The notes under the pieces: generated by a model
What the model was told of the DNA's origin: nothing
The model's input: only the letters and a program-made list of their open reading frames with translations
Database searches by the model: none
Part shown: positions 45,518-53,542 of the stretch, in pieces
Position numbering within the stretch: the first letter of the stretch is position 1
Layout of the letters: each line of letters begins with the position of its first letter
From: Sphingobacterium sp. SGR-19
Lineage (GTDB): Bacteria > Bacteroidota > Bacteroidia > Sphingobacteriales > Sphingobacteriaceae
Direction: 5' to 3'
Assembly: GCF_011043555.1 (NCBI RefSeq)
Contig: NZ_JAAKGS010000007.1
Coordinates: forward strand, 124,001-188,000
DNA length: 64,000 nt
Translations under genes and position numbers: made by a program

Positions 45518-45925
45518 ATGGACAACGAATCGTTAAAAAAAGAACTAGTGTATAGAACTTCCCGTTCGGGAGGGGCAGGAGGTCAGCACGTAAACAAAGT
45601 GGAATCGAAAGTAACGCTTGTTTGGAATGTTAGCGAATCGGAGATCTTAACTGAAGACGAGAAAGCACGTGTTCGTCAAAAATTAGCCAACCGATTGAAT
45701 AAAGACGGTCTGTTGCAAATGGAGGCTTCGACCGAAAGAAGCCAAGTGAAGAATAAGGAGATTGTCACGGCACGTTTCTTTGATCTCCTTTATCAAGCGC
45801 TAAAAAAGGAGAAGAAACGGGTAGCGACAAAAATTCCTAAGTCTCAAATTCTGGATCGATTAGATCGAAAGAAAAAGCAATCCCAAAAGAAACAGAATCG
45901 TAGAAAGAAATTCAATTTCGATTAA
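45518..45925 (+). CDS. arfB: Alternative ribosome-rescue factor ArfB (peptidyl-tRNA hydrolase)
   Basis: A 135-residue class-I release-factor-like protein with the catalytic GGQ at 21-23 (SGGAGGQHVNKVESKV) and the Lys/Arg-rich C-terminal tail (RKKKQSQKKQNRRKK) that enters the empty mRNA channel. It hydrolyses peptidyl-tRNA on stalled ribosomes. Confidence 0.95.
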   Translation: MDNESLKKELVYRTSRSGGAGGQHVNKVESKVTLVWNVSESEILTEDEKARVRQKLANRLNKDGLLQMEASTERSQVKNKEIVTARFFDLLYQALKKEKKRVATKIPKSQILDRLDRKKKQSQKKQNRRKKFNFD

Positions 45926-45934
45926 TAGTAACTC

Positions 45935-46210
45935 CTATTCCCGAAAATGGCTTACAGCCAAAGGTCGTCCTTGTTCATCTTTTTCAAAGGCGGCCAAAAA
46001 CGCCACTTTATGTCCCTCTAAGTGTAGGAATCTGGAAATGAAATCTTCATTACGTTGAGTAGATTCAATGCGTAATATAAAATCCTCATCGTCCAGATCA
46101 ACTGTCGCAAATTTGATGTCCTTTGATACTTGGTAAAGTTTCGCAATGAGGTGTGAACGCTCTAAAATTGTTTGAATAGAGGTTTTAAAAATCAATACAT
46201 ACTTGTTCAT
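45935..46210 (-). CDS. Hypothetical small protein
   Basis: About 91 residues from MNKYVLIFKTSI at 46210; upstream in-frame Met codons add an unlikely leader. Beta-alpha pattern with TSIQTILERSHLIAKLYQV, then FATVDLDDEDFILRIES. It looks like a compact ferredoxin-like alpha/beta domain of the kind that responds to heavy-metal or stress regulators, but no family is recognised. Convergent with arfB, 9 bp apart. Confidence 0.65.
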   Translation of the reverse strand: MNKYVLIFKTSIQTILERSHLIAKLYQVSKDIKFATVDLDDEDFILRIESTQRNEDFISRFLHLEGHKVAFLAAFEKDEQGRPLAVSHFRE

Positions 46211-46351
46211 CAGTAGACTATTATTTGTTTTAGAACAAATATGCATGAAATGTAACAAGACTTTTATAAAAAATCGGTCGAAGCGGACAAAATATCGGTT
46301 GAACCGTCAATCTTTTCGGTGAAACATCTCTTTATATAGTCCCATCGTAGA

Positions 46352-47107
46352 TTATCCCTCCAACCATTGTATAAAAGCATGATATTTTTCTTTACTTACC
46401 GAAATCTTGATAGGATGGTCTACATGTAAATTGATAGCTAGTTTACGTGATAGACCGAGATTTGCGAAAGCAATTGCGTCGCGATTTAAGATATGCTGGC
46501 GGTTTACCCGGAAAAAACCGTCGCCCAGTAAATATTCCATCTCTTCTAAAGACTTATTGATCAGGTACTCCTTGCCACCATGTGTTTTGACGAAAACATT
46601 GTCGAATTCAATATAACAAAGGGCAATATCGGATATTTGAACGGGAATGATTTTATCGCCATGGATTACAATCAGGGACTTCTTGGTCCTGTCGGCTATT
46701 TTGCCTTCGTTTACCGAGTGTACCATGTCAAGCGTAGTCTTATTAAACGCTTGCCGTAAGAGACGGTATTTTTCTAAAGTTTTATGAATGCTTTCGTCAG
46801 AAAACGGCTTTAAAATGTAATCTAATCCAAAATGTTGGAAAGCTTCCATCATATATTGGTTATAAGCTGTGCAAAACACAATAGGAGCCTTCGGTGGAAT
46901 TGTCTTGAAAATGTCGAAAGACTCGCCATCTCCAAGTTGGATGTCGCTGAAAATGAGATCAACTGGCGGATCGGTTTTAAAATAGGTTATCGCCTCCCGT
47001 ACACTTGTCAAACGGGCACAGAGTTGCGTATTCGGTTCTAAACGTTTTAACGTCGAACACAAATCTTCAGCTGTCAAGTCCTCGTCTTCAATGATGATGG
47101 TTCTCAT
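46352..47107 (-). CDS. LytTR-family response regulator
   Basis: 251 residues from MRTIIIEDEDL at 47107. The receiver domain (1-120) has the acidic pocket EDED, phosphoacceptor Asp in LIFSDIQLGDGE and Lys in YILKPF. The C-terminal LytTR DNA-binding domain (about 150-250) has FFRVNRQHILNRDAI. Its start overlaps the kinase gene by about 20 bp, giving a coupled two-component pair. Confidence 0.93.
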   Translation of the reverse strand: MRTIIIEDEDLTAEDLCSTLKRLEPNTQLCARLTSVREAITYFKTDPPVDLIFSDIQLGDGESFDIFKTIPPKAPIVFCTAYNQYMMEAFQHFGLDYILKPFSDESIHKTLEKYRLLRQAFNKTTLDMVHSVNEGKIADRTKKSLIVIHGDKIIPVQISDIALCYIEFDNVFVKTHGGKEYLINKSLEEMEYLLGDGFFRVNRQHILNRDAIAFANLGLSRKLAINLHVDHPIKISVSKEKYHAFIQWLEG

Positions 47108-48173
47108 GTTGAATAAGTTTAAGCCGAACTTCAAATGTACTTTCGTTTTCGTGAATAATTACACTGTCCTGAAGATAATAACTGAATCGTTCTCTGAGGT
47201 TATTCAGGCCATAATTATTATTGTCTCCCATCGAGGGTTTTCGTAGGCATACATTGTTGCTTACGACTATCCATCCTGCTTGTTCACGAATAGTAATAGA
47301 TAATGGATGCTCGATTGTATAAAAATTATGTTTCAAGGCGTTATCAACCAACGGTTGTAAGGAAAAAATAGGAAGTAAATCGTGTTGGACATTTTCTGAT
47401 ACCTGAATATCAAACTGTATCGCTTCGTTAAACCGAAGCTTCTGCATGGAAAGATAATCTTCGCAAAGTTTGAGTTCCTGCTGGACAGTTGCTAAACCAT
47501 CCTCTGAGGTCATGAAGCTTCCACGTAAATAATCCGAAAGCTGTAATAAATAAGATTCTGCTTTAGCACTATCCTTTTTGATGAGCGATTTCAAACTAGA
47601 AAGCGCATTAAACAAAAAATGAGGTTGAACTTGTTGGCGTAACATTTGATTAACAGCGCGTTCTTTTAGTTTATCTAATTTTGATCTTTCTAGTTCCAGC
47701 TGGTTTTTAAAGTAATCCGTCATCAAAAAATATAGCCAGAGCAAGACGATGAAATTCAAGATAGCGGCTCTGAAGCCTGCGAGAAGAAAGAGGTTAAAGA
47801 CAGAGCCCGTGATGATTTTTCGTTCTTGGGGTGTCAACATGTCCAAGTGAAAGAAAAAGACCACTAACGCTAATGATATAACAAAGGTGAGAGCAAAACT
47901 TAGGATTTTTACCTTAAACGGGGACTTAATGGGGTCTTTGACATCAAAATGTACGTTCAGTGCGAGATTGCTCACTATAATCCCAAAAAAAGCTCCAAAT
48001 CCTGCGCACGTGTTCAACCAAAAATGGGCCTGATCCTGATATAGCATCGAGTCGATAATCGATATTGATACGATACAAAGCGAAAATACCACGCTACGTT
48101 GGATCCAGCACTTTAGCGGATAACGATGCCGGTTACGTATGAAACCCATGAATAATACTTTTACAGATGACAA
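47088..48173 (-). CDS. LytS-type sensor histidine kinase
   Basis: A 361-residue protein. Four N-terminal membrane helices (about 25-155) are followed by a short linker and the His_kinase domain with QPHFLFNALSSLKSLI (phosphoacceptor His) and a C-terminal ATPase part with LQPLVDNALKHN and YGLNNLRERF. It phosphorylates the LytTR regulator encoded downstream. The start might be the Met at 48149. Signal unknown. Confidence 0.92.
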   Translation of the reverse strand: MSSVKVLFMGFIRNRHRYPLKCWIQRSVVFSLCIVSISIIDSMLYQDQAHFWLNTCAGFGAFFGIIVSNLALNVHFDVKDPIKSPFKVKILSFALTFVISLALVVFFFHLDMLTPQERKIITGSVFNLFLLAGFRAAILNFIVLLWLYFLMTDYFKNQLELERSKLDKLKERAVNQMLRQQVQPHFLFNALSSLKSLIKKDSAKAESYLLQLSDYLRGSFMTSEDGLATVQQELKLCEDYLSMQKLRFNEAIQFDIQVSENVQHDLLPIFSLQPLVDNALKHNFYTIEHPLSITIREQAGWIVVSNNVCLRKPSMGDNNNYGLNNLRERFSYYLQDSVIIHENESTFEVRLKLIQHENHHH

Positions 48174-48256
48174 AGATAATGGAATATTTTTATTGCAGCT
48201 GATGTCACAACGAGATGATTAGCTGAATACAGAAGGTTATACCGCTATTTCTATAA

Positions 48257-48301
48257 AACTAAAGAATTAGTTGTATAACTAAAAAATTAGTTTTATATTT
48301 G
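48257..48301 (+). promoter_or_regulatory. blaI promoter with two tandem operators
   Basis: Two 16-bp dyads, AACTAAAGAATTAGTT (48257-48272) and AACTAAAAAATTAGTT (48277-48292), repeat with a 20-bp period. A Bacteroidota promoter lies in the same bases: -33 TTG at 48271-48273 and -7 TATATTTG at 48294-48301, 20 bp apart. A repressor bound there would cover the promoter, which fits BlaI autoregulation. Confidence 0.82.
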
Positions 48302-48349
48302 TTTTTACAATCGATTGCAGGCAATATTGTCTTTTTAATAAATAGAGTT

Positions 48350-48721
48350 ATGGACGAAATAAAAGAACTTACAAAGGCGGAGGAACAGATCATGCAGGAA
48401 CTATGGAACATGGGAGGAGGATTCGTGAAAGAAATCATAGCCCGATTGCCAGATCCGAAGCCGGCTTATAATACAGTATCTACTATTATTCGTATTCTGG
48501 AAACCAAGGGTTTCGTAGAACATGAGTCTTTTGGCAAAAGCCACCGCTACTTGCCTAAGATTAGCAAAGAAGAATATAAGAAGTTAATTACCGGAAAACT
48601 CTTGCAGAATTATTTTGATAATTCCACAACGAGTATGCTATCTTTTTTCTTGGAAGAGAAGAAAGTGGATGTAAAGGAATTGGATGAGATCATGCAAATC
48701 ATCCAACGGAACAAAAAATAA
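48350..48721 (+). CDS. BlaI/MecI/CopY-family repressor
   Basis: 123 residues from MDEIKELTKAEEQIM at 48350. The winged helix is at about 5-75 (NTVSTIIRILETKGFVEHE is the recognition region) and a C-terminal dimerisation tail follows. The adjacent M56 peptidase gene is the expected partner that inactivates it. The operators are described in the promoter entry. Confidence 0.92.
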   Translation: MDEIKELTKAEEQIMQELWNMGGGFVKEIIARLPDPKPAYNTVSTIIRILETKGFVEHESFGKSHRYLPKISKEEYKKLITGKLLQNYFDNSTTSMLSFFLEEKKVDVKELDEIMQIIQRNKK

Positions 48722-48732
48722 AAATGTAAGCT

Positions 48733-50088
48733 ATGACTTATCTGATTTTAGCAAACCTATCCTTGATACTGTTCTTTGGAATATATGTACTCGTGTTAAA
48801 ACACCTTACATTTTTTCAGTGGAACAGGATCTATTTACTGAGTGCAATAGCTGTTTCATTCGTGATACCGCTGTTACAATTTGTAGACTTGAGCCACCAC
48901 AGGGAAGTATATCGACCATTGGCAATGATCGATTTTGCAGAAATGGAGGCTGTGGGGGTAACGGATACCCTGGCACATAACAATTCTTGGTCTACTATGG
49001 ATTGGGTTCGATTTGTTTATATCGCAGGTGCAGGACTGATGTTACTTTGGTTAGGTATTCGGCTGTATCGTGTGTTTAGAGCTTTTGGAGGTAACGCTCT
49101 TGAAGGACGGAGTTTTTCTTTTTTCAATCGAGTGTTCATTCCCGAACAAGCGCAACATAGCGATGTAATTGCTGTGCATGAGGAGATTCATATAAAACAG
49201 CGTCATAGTTATGATATCCTATTTATAGAAGCTGTACGGGTGTTCAATTGGTTCAACCCCATCTTTTATTTTTATTTAAAAGAGCTTAAATTTCAGCATG
49301 AATGTATTGCTGATAAGGCATGCTCAGGAGATAAGGTGCAATATGCAGAGTTGTTAGTCTCGAATGCAATGCATGTTTCTCCGAGTGTATTAATACATGA
49401 GTTTTCCAATCAATCATTTTTAAAACGACGTATTATGATGTTATTCAAAAATAAATCGAAGAAAATAAACCTAATTAGTTACGTGATGATCCTGCCTGCC
49501 TTGTTATTGATATCCGGAATGGCACTTGCATTCAACGGATCTATAAGAGATGTTGTAGTGTCTATAACAGCTGTTGATGCGGAAAACATCGCACAGCAGG
49601 ACACAACGAAGCGTAAGGCAGAGGAAGCTAAGGAAGAAACAATGCCCAAACGGGAAGAAGAAGCAATACCGATACGAAAAGTAACACCAAAAGGGGAGCC
49701 CCGTCAAGAAGAAAATCAAAATGCAGTTACGGAGGTCATAATAGCTCCCCAGGAGCAGGAGAATACTGATAGAGTATTTACGGCTGTCGAAGTTAATCCA
49801 GAACCAAAGGGAGGCCTAAAAGCCTTTCGTGAATGGGTAGGCGAAAATTATAATTATCCTCAAGTCGCAATTGATGCAGGTGTAAAAGGGCGGGTTGTCA
49901 TTTCTTTTATTGTGGAAGCCGATGGCCAGCTAAGTGATTTTAAAATTGTAGAGGATCTTGGTTATGGGACGGGCGAGGAGGCAATCAAGATTCTTAAGAA
50001 AGCTGAGGCTTGGCGGCCAGGAATACAAAATGGTCGAAAAGTGCGTGTCGGTTATACTTTACCTATAAACATGAATCTTCAACAATAG
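48733..50088 (+). CDS. BlaR1-like M56 metallopeptidase fused to a TonB C-terminal domain
   Basis: A 451-residue protein. Membrane helices lie at about 5-20, 35-50 and 92-112. The M56 zinc motif HEEIH is at 149-153 with a third ligand in FQHECIAD (near 190), followed by another helix near 250-265 and an acidic/basic linker. The last 80 residues (YPQVAIDAGVKGRVVISFIVEADGQ...WRPGIQNG) are a TonB C-terminal domain. Such fusions are common in Bacteroidota. The peptidase part would cleave or signal to BlaI, and the TonB domain may contact outer-membrane receptors. It follows blaI by 11 bp. Confidence 0.9.
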   Translation: MTYLILANLSLILFFGIYVLVLKHLTFFQWNRIYLLSAIAVSFVIPLLQFVDLSHHREVYRPLAMIDFAEMEAVGVTDTLAHNNSWSTMDWVRFVYIAGAGLMLLWLGIRLYRVFRAFGGNALEGRSFSFFNRVFIPEQAQHSDVIAVHEEIHIKQRHSYDILFIEAVRVFNWFNPIFYFYLKELKFQHECIADKACSGDKVQYAELLVSNAMHVSPSVLIHEFSNQSFLKRRIMMLFKNKSKKINLISYVMILPALLLISGMALAFNGSIRDVVVSITAVDAENIAQQDTTKRKAEEAKEETMPKREEEAIPIRKVTPKGEPRQEENQNAVTEVIIAPQEQENTDRVFTAVEVNPEPKGGLKAFREWVGENYNYPQVAIDAGVKGRVVISFIVEADGQLSDFKIVEDLGYGTGEEAIKILKKAEAWRPGIQNGRKVRVGYTLPINMNLQQ

Positions 50089-50151
50089 TATATTGGACTT
50101 ACATCGTCAAGAAATGTGGGGGAAGATATTGAGGGTTGATAAGGGCGAAAA

Positions 50152-50184
50152 ATTAAGGTAGGATTTCTGATATCCTACCTTAAT
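50152..50184. terminator. Hairpin between convergent M56-TonB and purC genes
   Basis: ATTAAGGTAGGAT (50152-50164) pairs perfectly with ATCCTACCTTAAT (50172-50184) over a 7-base loop, three bases from the purC stop. T-tracts are weak, but position and symmetry suggest a bidirectional terminator. Confidence 0.75.
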
Positions 50185-50187
50185 GTC

Positions 50188-50871
50188 TTAACTTAAAAAT
50201 GCTTTTTCCAGTTCTAGAGGAACGATATAGGTGCCATTTTTATAAACACGCATATTACCTCCGGAAATTTCATCAATCAAAATAAGCTGGTTATTGGAGA
50301 CATCGTGACCAAATTCCAATTTGATATCATACAACTCCAATCCTTTTTTTGCAAGTTCTGCTTTCACGATATCGCAGATCTTTCTAGTTAGGTCGGCAAG
50401 TTCATCATATTGCTCTTTACGAAGTATTCCTAACATAGCTAAAGCATCTTGGGAGATAACCGGATCGCCTCGCTCATCATCTTTAATCGTTACTTCTACA
50501 AATCGATCGAGATCTTGTCCTTCTTGGCAATATGCGGCATACCGCCGATAGAAACTTCCGACTGCTTTATAACGGCAAATTACTTCAAGCCCTTTGCCTA
50601 ACACCTGCGCATTTTTTACCACCATAGATACGTCATCTATATCAGCGGAGACGTAATGTGTCGGAATTTGTAGGCTGTTCAACAGTTCAAAGAAATATTT
50701 TGTCATTTTCAAGCCCGATTTCCCCGCACCGTCGATAGTTAATCCTACGGTATTGGCTCCTGGATCGAAAACTCCGTTTTCACCCGTTACATCATCTTTA
50801 AATTTTAGTAGGATACGATTGTTGTCCAGTTGATAGACATCTTTTGTTTTACCTTGATATATAAGTTGCAT
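50188..50871 (-). CDS. purC: Phosphoribosylaminoimidazole-succinocarboxamide synthase
   Basis: 227 residues from MQLIYQGKTKDVY at 50871; the in-frame extension to 50913 is not family-like. It has SAICAR synthetase motifs GKTKDVYQLD, FKDDVTGENG, CRYKAVGSFYRRY and LEFGHDV...LIDEISGGNMR. It performs an ATP-dependent step of purine synthesis. Confidence 0.95.
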   Translation of the reverse strand: MQLIYQGKTKDVYQLDNNRILLKFKDDVTGENGVFDPGANTVGLTIDGAGKSGLKMTKYFFELLNSLQIPTHYVSADIDDVSMVVKNAQVLGKGLEVICRYKAVGSFYRRYAAYCQEGQDLDRFVEVTIKDDERGDPVISQDALAMLGILRKEQYDELADLTRKICDIVKAELAKKGLELYDIKLEFGHDVSNNQLILIDEISGGNMRVYKNGTYIVPLELEKAFLS

Positions 50872-50924
50872 GGTGTTGATTTTATGATGCGCAAAATACA
50901 AAAAATCCATCAATTGATCGGGGC

Positions 50925-51206
50925 TTATGGTCGCATTTCAAAGCGTAACAATCTAATTTCTTCTTGCAGCTGTTCTATTTTGTGTAAAAGGTGCTGTGCA
51001 ACCTCGATACCTTGTAAGTTTATTTCCAGATCATAATGCCAAGTAGCAAATTGCTCCAAGGCTTTCAGTTCTTCCTCTTTAACGAACTCTTCCTCGTCTT
51101 GCATCACCACTTCAATTAAACCATTACGGGAAAGATTTCGAATAAATTGTAGTTCTATTTTGTGGGATTGGCAGATGTCTATTATCCTTATTAAAGTCCT
51201 TTCCAT
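50925..51206 (-). CDS. Chaperone modulator CbpM-like protein
   Basis: A 93-residue MerR-type helical protein: a short helix-turn-helix-like start (LIRIIDICQSHKIELQFIRNL) and a C-terminal coiled-coil helix (LHKIEQLQEEIRLLRFEM). It lies 3 bp behind the cbpA gene, the position of CbpM, which binds the J domain of CbpA. Confidence 0.85.
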   Translation of the reverse strand: MERTLIRIIDICQSHKIELQFIRNLSRNGLIEVVMQDEEEFVKEEELKALEQFATWHYDLEINLQGIEVAQHLLHKIEQLQEEIRLLRFEMRP

Positions 51207-51209
51207 AGC

Positions 51210-52127
51210 TTATTTCTTTAGATTAACCAATTGTTGAAACAGTTCTTTTTCTTTATCGCTAAGGTTCGTAGGGAGTTTCACATGCAACGTTACATATAAA
51301 TCCCCAAACTGTCCATCTTTCTTGTATACAGGAAAACCTTTTCCTTTTAGACGAATTTTAGTTTCATTTTGCGTTTCCGGTTTAATCTTGACTTTGATTT
51401 TTCCCGCAAATGTATCAACGACGGTCTCTCCGCCTAAGAGCGCGGTGTATAGATCGATCTCCTGTACCTTATAGAGGTCATTTCCTTTACGTTGAAAATA
51501 AGCGTCTGGTAAGATGTTGAATTCGATGTATAGGTCGCCGTTCGGCCCACCGTTAACCCCTTCGCCGCCTTGTCCACCCAGTTTGATTTTTTGACCGTTT
51601 TCTACGCCCGCTGGAATCGTAATGCGAATATTCCGGCCATTTACGGAAAAAGTTTGTTGATGTGTGGTATAGGCTTGTTGTAACGTCAGTTCCAGCACGG
51701 AATGATAGTCATTTCCCCTAAACTTGGTTTGTCTGCCACCGCCGCGTCGGCTACCAAACATTTGCTCAAAAAAATCTGAAAACTCACCGGTATCATAATT
51801 TCCCGAATAGTCAAAATCAAAACCTTCAAATGGATTTCCTGTGCCTCCTCCGCTAGCACCGCGACTACGTTGCTGTTGGCGTGCCTGTTGATAAGCTTCT
51901 CCGTGCTTCCAATGCTCGCCGTATTGATCATATTTTTTCCGCTTTTCCGGATCGGTTAAGACCTCATTTGCCTCGTTGATTTCTTGAAATCTCTTTTTAG
52001 CATCCTCATCATTAGGATTCAGATCGGGGTGATATTTTCGGGCGAGCTTTCTATACGCTTTCTTAATATCATCTTGGGAGGCATTTCGCTCCATCCCCAA
52101 TACTTTATAATAATCTACAAAAGCCAT
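51210..52127 (-). CDS. cbpA: DnaJ-family co-chaperone CbpA (no zinc finger)
   Basis: A 305-residue protein. The J domain (1-70) has the HPD motif at 33-35, then a Gly-rich linker (about 90-130) and two DnaJ C-terminal beta domains, without the CxxCxGxG zinc repeats of DnaJ. It stimulates DnaK. Followed by the CbpM-like gene. Confidence 0.92.
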   Translation of the reverse strand: MAFVDYYKVLGMERNASQDDIKKAYRKLARKYHPDLNPNDEDAKKRFQEINEANEVLTDPEKRKKYDQYGEHWKHGEAYQQARQQQRSRGASGGGTGNPFEGFDFDYSGNYDTGEFSDFFEQMFGSRRGGGRQTKFRGNDYHSVLELTLQQAYTTHQQTFSVNGRNIRITIPAGVENGQKIKLGGQGGEGVNGGPNGDLYIEFNILPDAYFQRKGNDLYKVQEIDLYTALLGGETVVDTFAGKIKVKIKPETQNETKIRLKGKGFPVYKKDGQFGDLYVTLHVKLPTNLSDKEKELFQQLVNLKK

Positions 52128-52180
52128 ACATTTATTATGTTGTAATTACCATAACAAGATAGCGTTCTTTTTGTTTAATG

Positions 52181-52399
52181 CTATGGTTGGACGATGACAT
52201 CTACGCCTTTCCCTGCGAATTCTTTTTTGAAGTATTGTTTGTCGCCAGAAATGACGAGATTATTGATTTGATTGATCACATCTCGATTTTGAGAAGCTAC
52301 TGTACTTCTTTCTTTTAAAGTTACCAATAAAGAGTCTGCTTCCACATTGGCATTATAGTTTAATACGGCATTTTCCAAGTTAACTGTTGCATTCTTCAT
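52181..52399 (-). CDS. Small hypothetical protein with an uncertain, probably longer, N-terminus
   Basis: The ATG at 52399 gives 72 residues of short alternating strands (NATVNLENAVLNYNANVEADSL) resembling a beta-solenoid. The frame stays open for 45 codons upstream, right up to the stop of the aldo-keto reductase in the same frame. Those codons encode a membrane-helix-like stretch (VFSLLFLVISILG) followed by more of the same beta pattern (HLNLYATNRSNVHLEKLT). The longer 117-codon form looks more like the real protein but has no ATG, GTG or TTG. Function unknown. Confidence 0.6.
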   Translation of the reverse strand: MKNATVNLENAVLNYNANVEADSLLVTLKERSTVASQNRDVINQINNLVISGDKQYFKKEFAGKGVDVIVQP

Positions 52400-52534
52400 T
52401 GTTAATTTTTCAAGATGGACGTTGGAGCGATTTGTTGCATATAAATTAAGATGCGTGATACTATCGGATTCTTTGCGGTTATACCAACTTCTGCCCAGAA
52501 TTGAAATTACAAGAAATAATAAAGAAAAGACTAT

Positions 52535-53524
52535 TTAAAAACTGTCCACTAATTGATTTATCGTTTCAATTTCTTCTGCTGCCAACTGAATGTCTATACT
52601 CTTCGCATTTTGAATCGCCTGTTGCGCATTCCGAGCGCCTGCTAATGCTATGGTGATACCTGCCCGTTCAATTGTCCATCGTAATATTAACTGACTTAAA
52701 AAAGCATTTTTGCTATCGGCAATAGGTTTTATCTTATCTAAGAGCAAATTTGTTTTCTTGATGAAATCCGGTCGGAAATATGGTAAAGAAGCCCGGTGAT
52801 CGCCTTCTTGGAAGGTATAATCCGGATGGATTTTACCTGTCAATAGTCCGCGTTGAAGCGGGCTATACGCTAAAATGGATTTGTTGTGTTCTATACAATA
52901 TGGGACTGTCTCCACTTCAATACCGCGGTTAACCATACTAAAGGGAACTTGATTGGAAACGAGATTTACTATTTGCTGTGCTTCTGCCATTTGTGTACCG
53001 GAATAATTGCATACACCAGCATAACGAACCTTTCCCTGTTCTATTAACCGAGAGACAGCTTCGAAAGTTTCCGAAATAGGCGTAGTCGAATCCGGCCAGT
53101 GGATTTGATACAGATCGATATAGTCTGTTCCCAAACGTTTCAGGCTTTGCTCACATTCATATATTACACTCTCCTTTCCGGCATATCGGTAAACGTCCAA
53201 TGCTTTTCCGTTATTGTCTTTTGTATGCATAGCGAAATCACCTTTTGCGGAATCTAAATCCCAACGCATACCAAATTTGGTCAAGAGTTGTACCTTATCC
53301 CGCGAAATACCCCGTATGGCTTCACCGACGATTTCCTCGCTCGTCCCCTGACCATATATCGGAGCCGTGTCAATAGAAGTTACGCCGAGATCATAGGAAG
53401 CCTGAATAGCCTCTACGGCCTCTTTTCGATCAGTTGAGCCCCACATCCATCCTCCGGCGGCCCAAGCACCGAAGGTAATGGCGGATACTTTCAATTCACT
53501 ATTACCTAATTTTCTATATTCCAT
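52535..53524 (-). CDS. Aldo/keto reductase
   Basis: A 329-residue NADPH-dependent TIM-barrel reductase. The tetrad is Asp52, Tyr57 (DTAPIYGQG), Lys83 (LTKFG) and a His in YQIHWPD. LRWTIERAGITIALAGARNAQQ binds the cofactor. Substrate unknown; such proteins reduce assorted aldehydes and ketones. An open frame of 117 codons follows its stop in the same frame. Confidence 0.92.
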   Translation of the reverse strand: MEYRKLGNSELKVSAITFGAWAAGGWMWGSTDRKEAVEAIQASYDLGVTSIDTAPIYGQGTSEEIVGEAIRGISRDKVQLLTKFGMRWDLDSAKGDFAMHTKDNNGKALDVYRYAGKESVIYECEQSLKRLGTDYIDLYQIHWPDSTTPISETFEAVSRLIEQGKVRYAGVCNYSGTQMAEAQQIVNLVSNQVPFSMVNRGIEVETVPYCIEHNKSILAYSPLQRGLLTGKIHPDYTFQEGDHRASLPYFRPDFIKKTNLLLDKIKPIADSKNAFLSQLILRWTIERAGITIALAGARNAQQAIQNAKSIDIQLAAEEIETINQLVDSF

Positions 53525-53542
53525 GTCTGTCTGATTTCTCTT

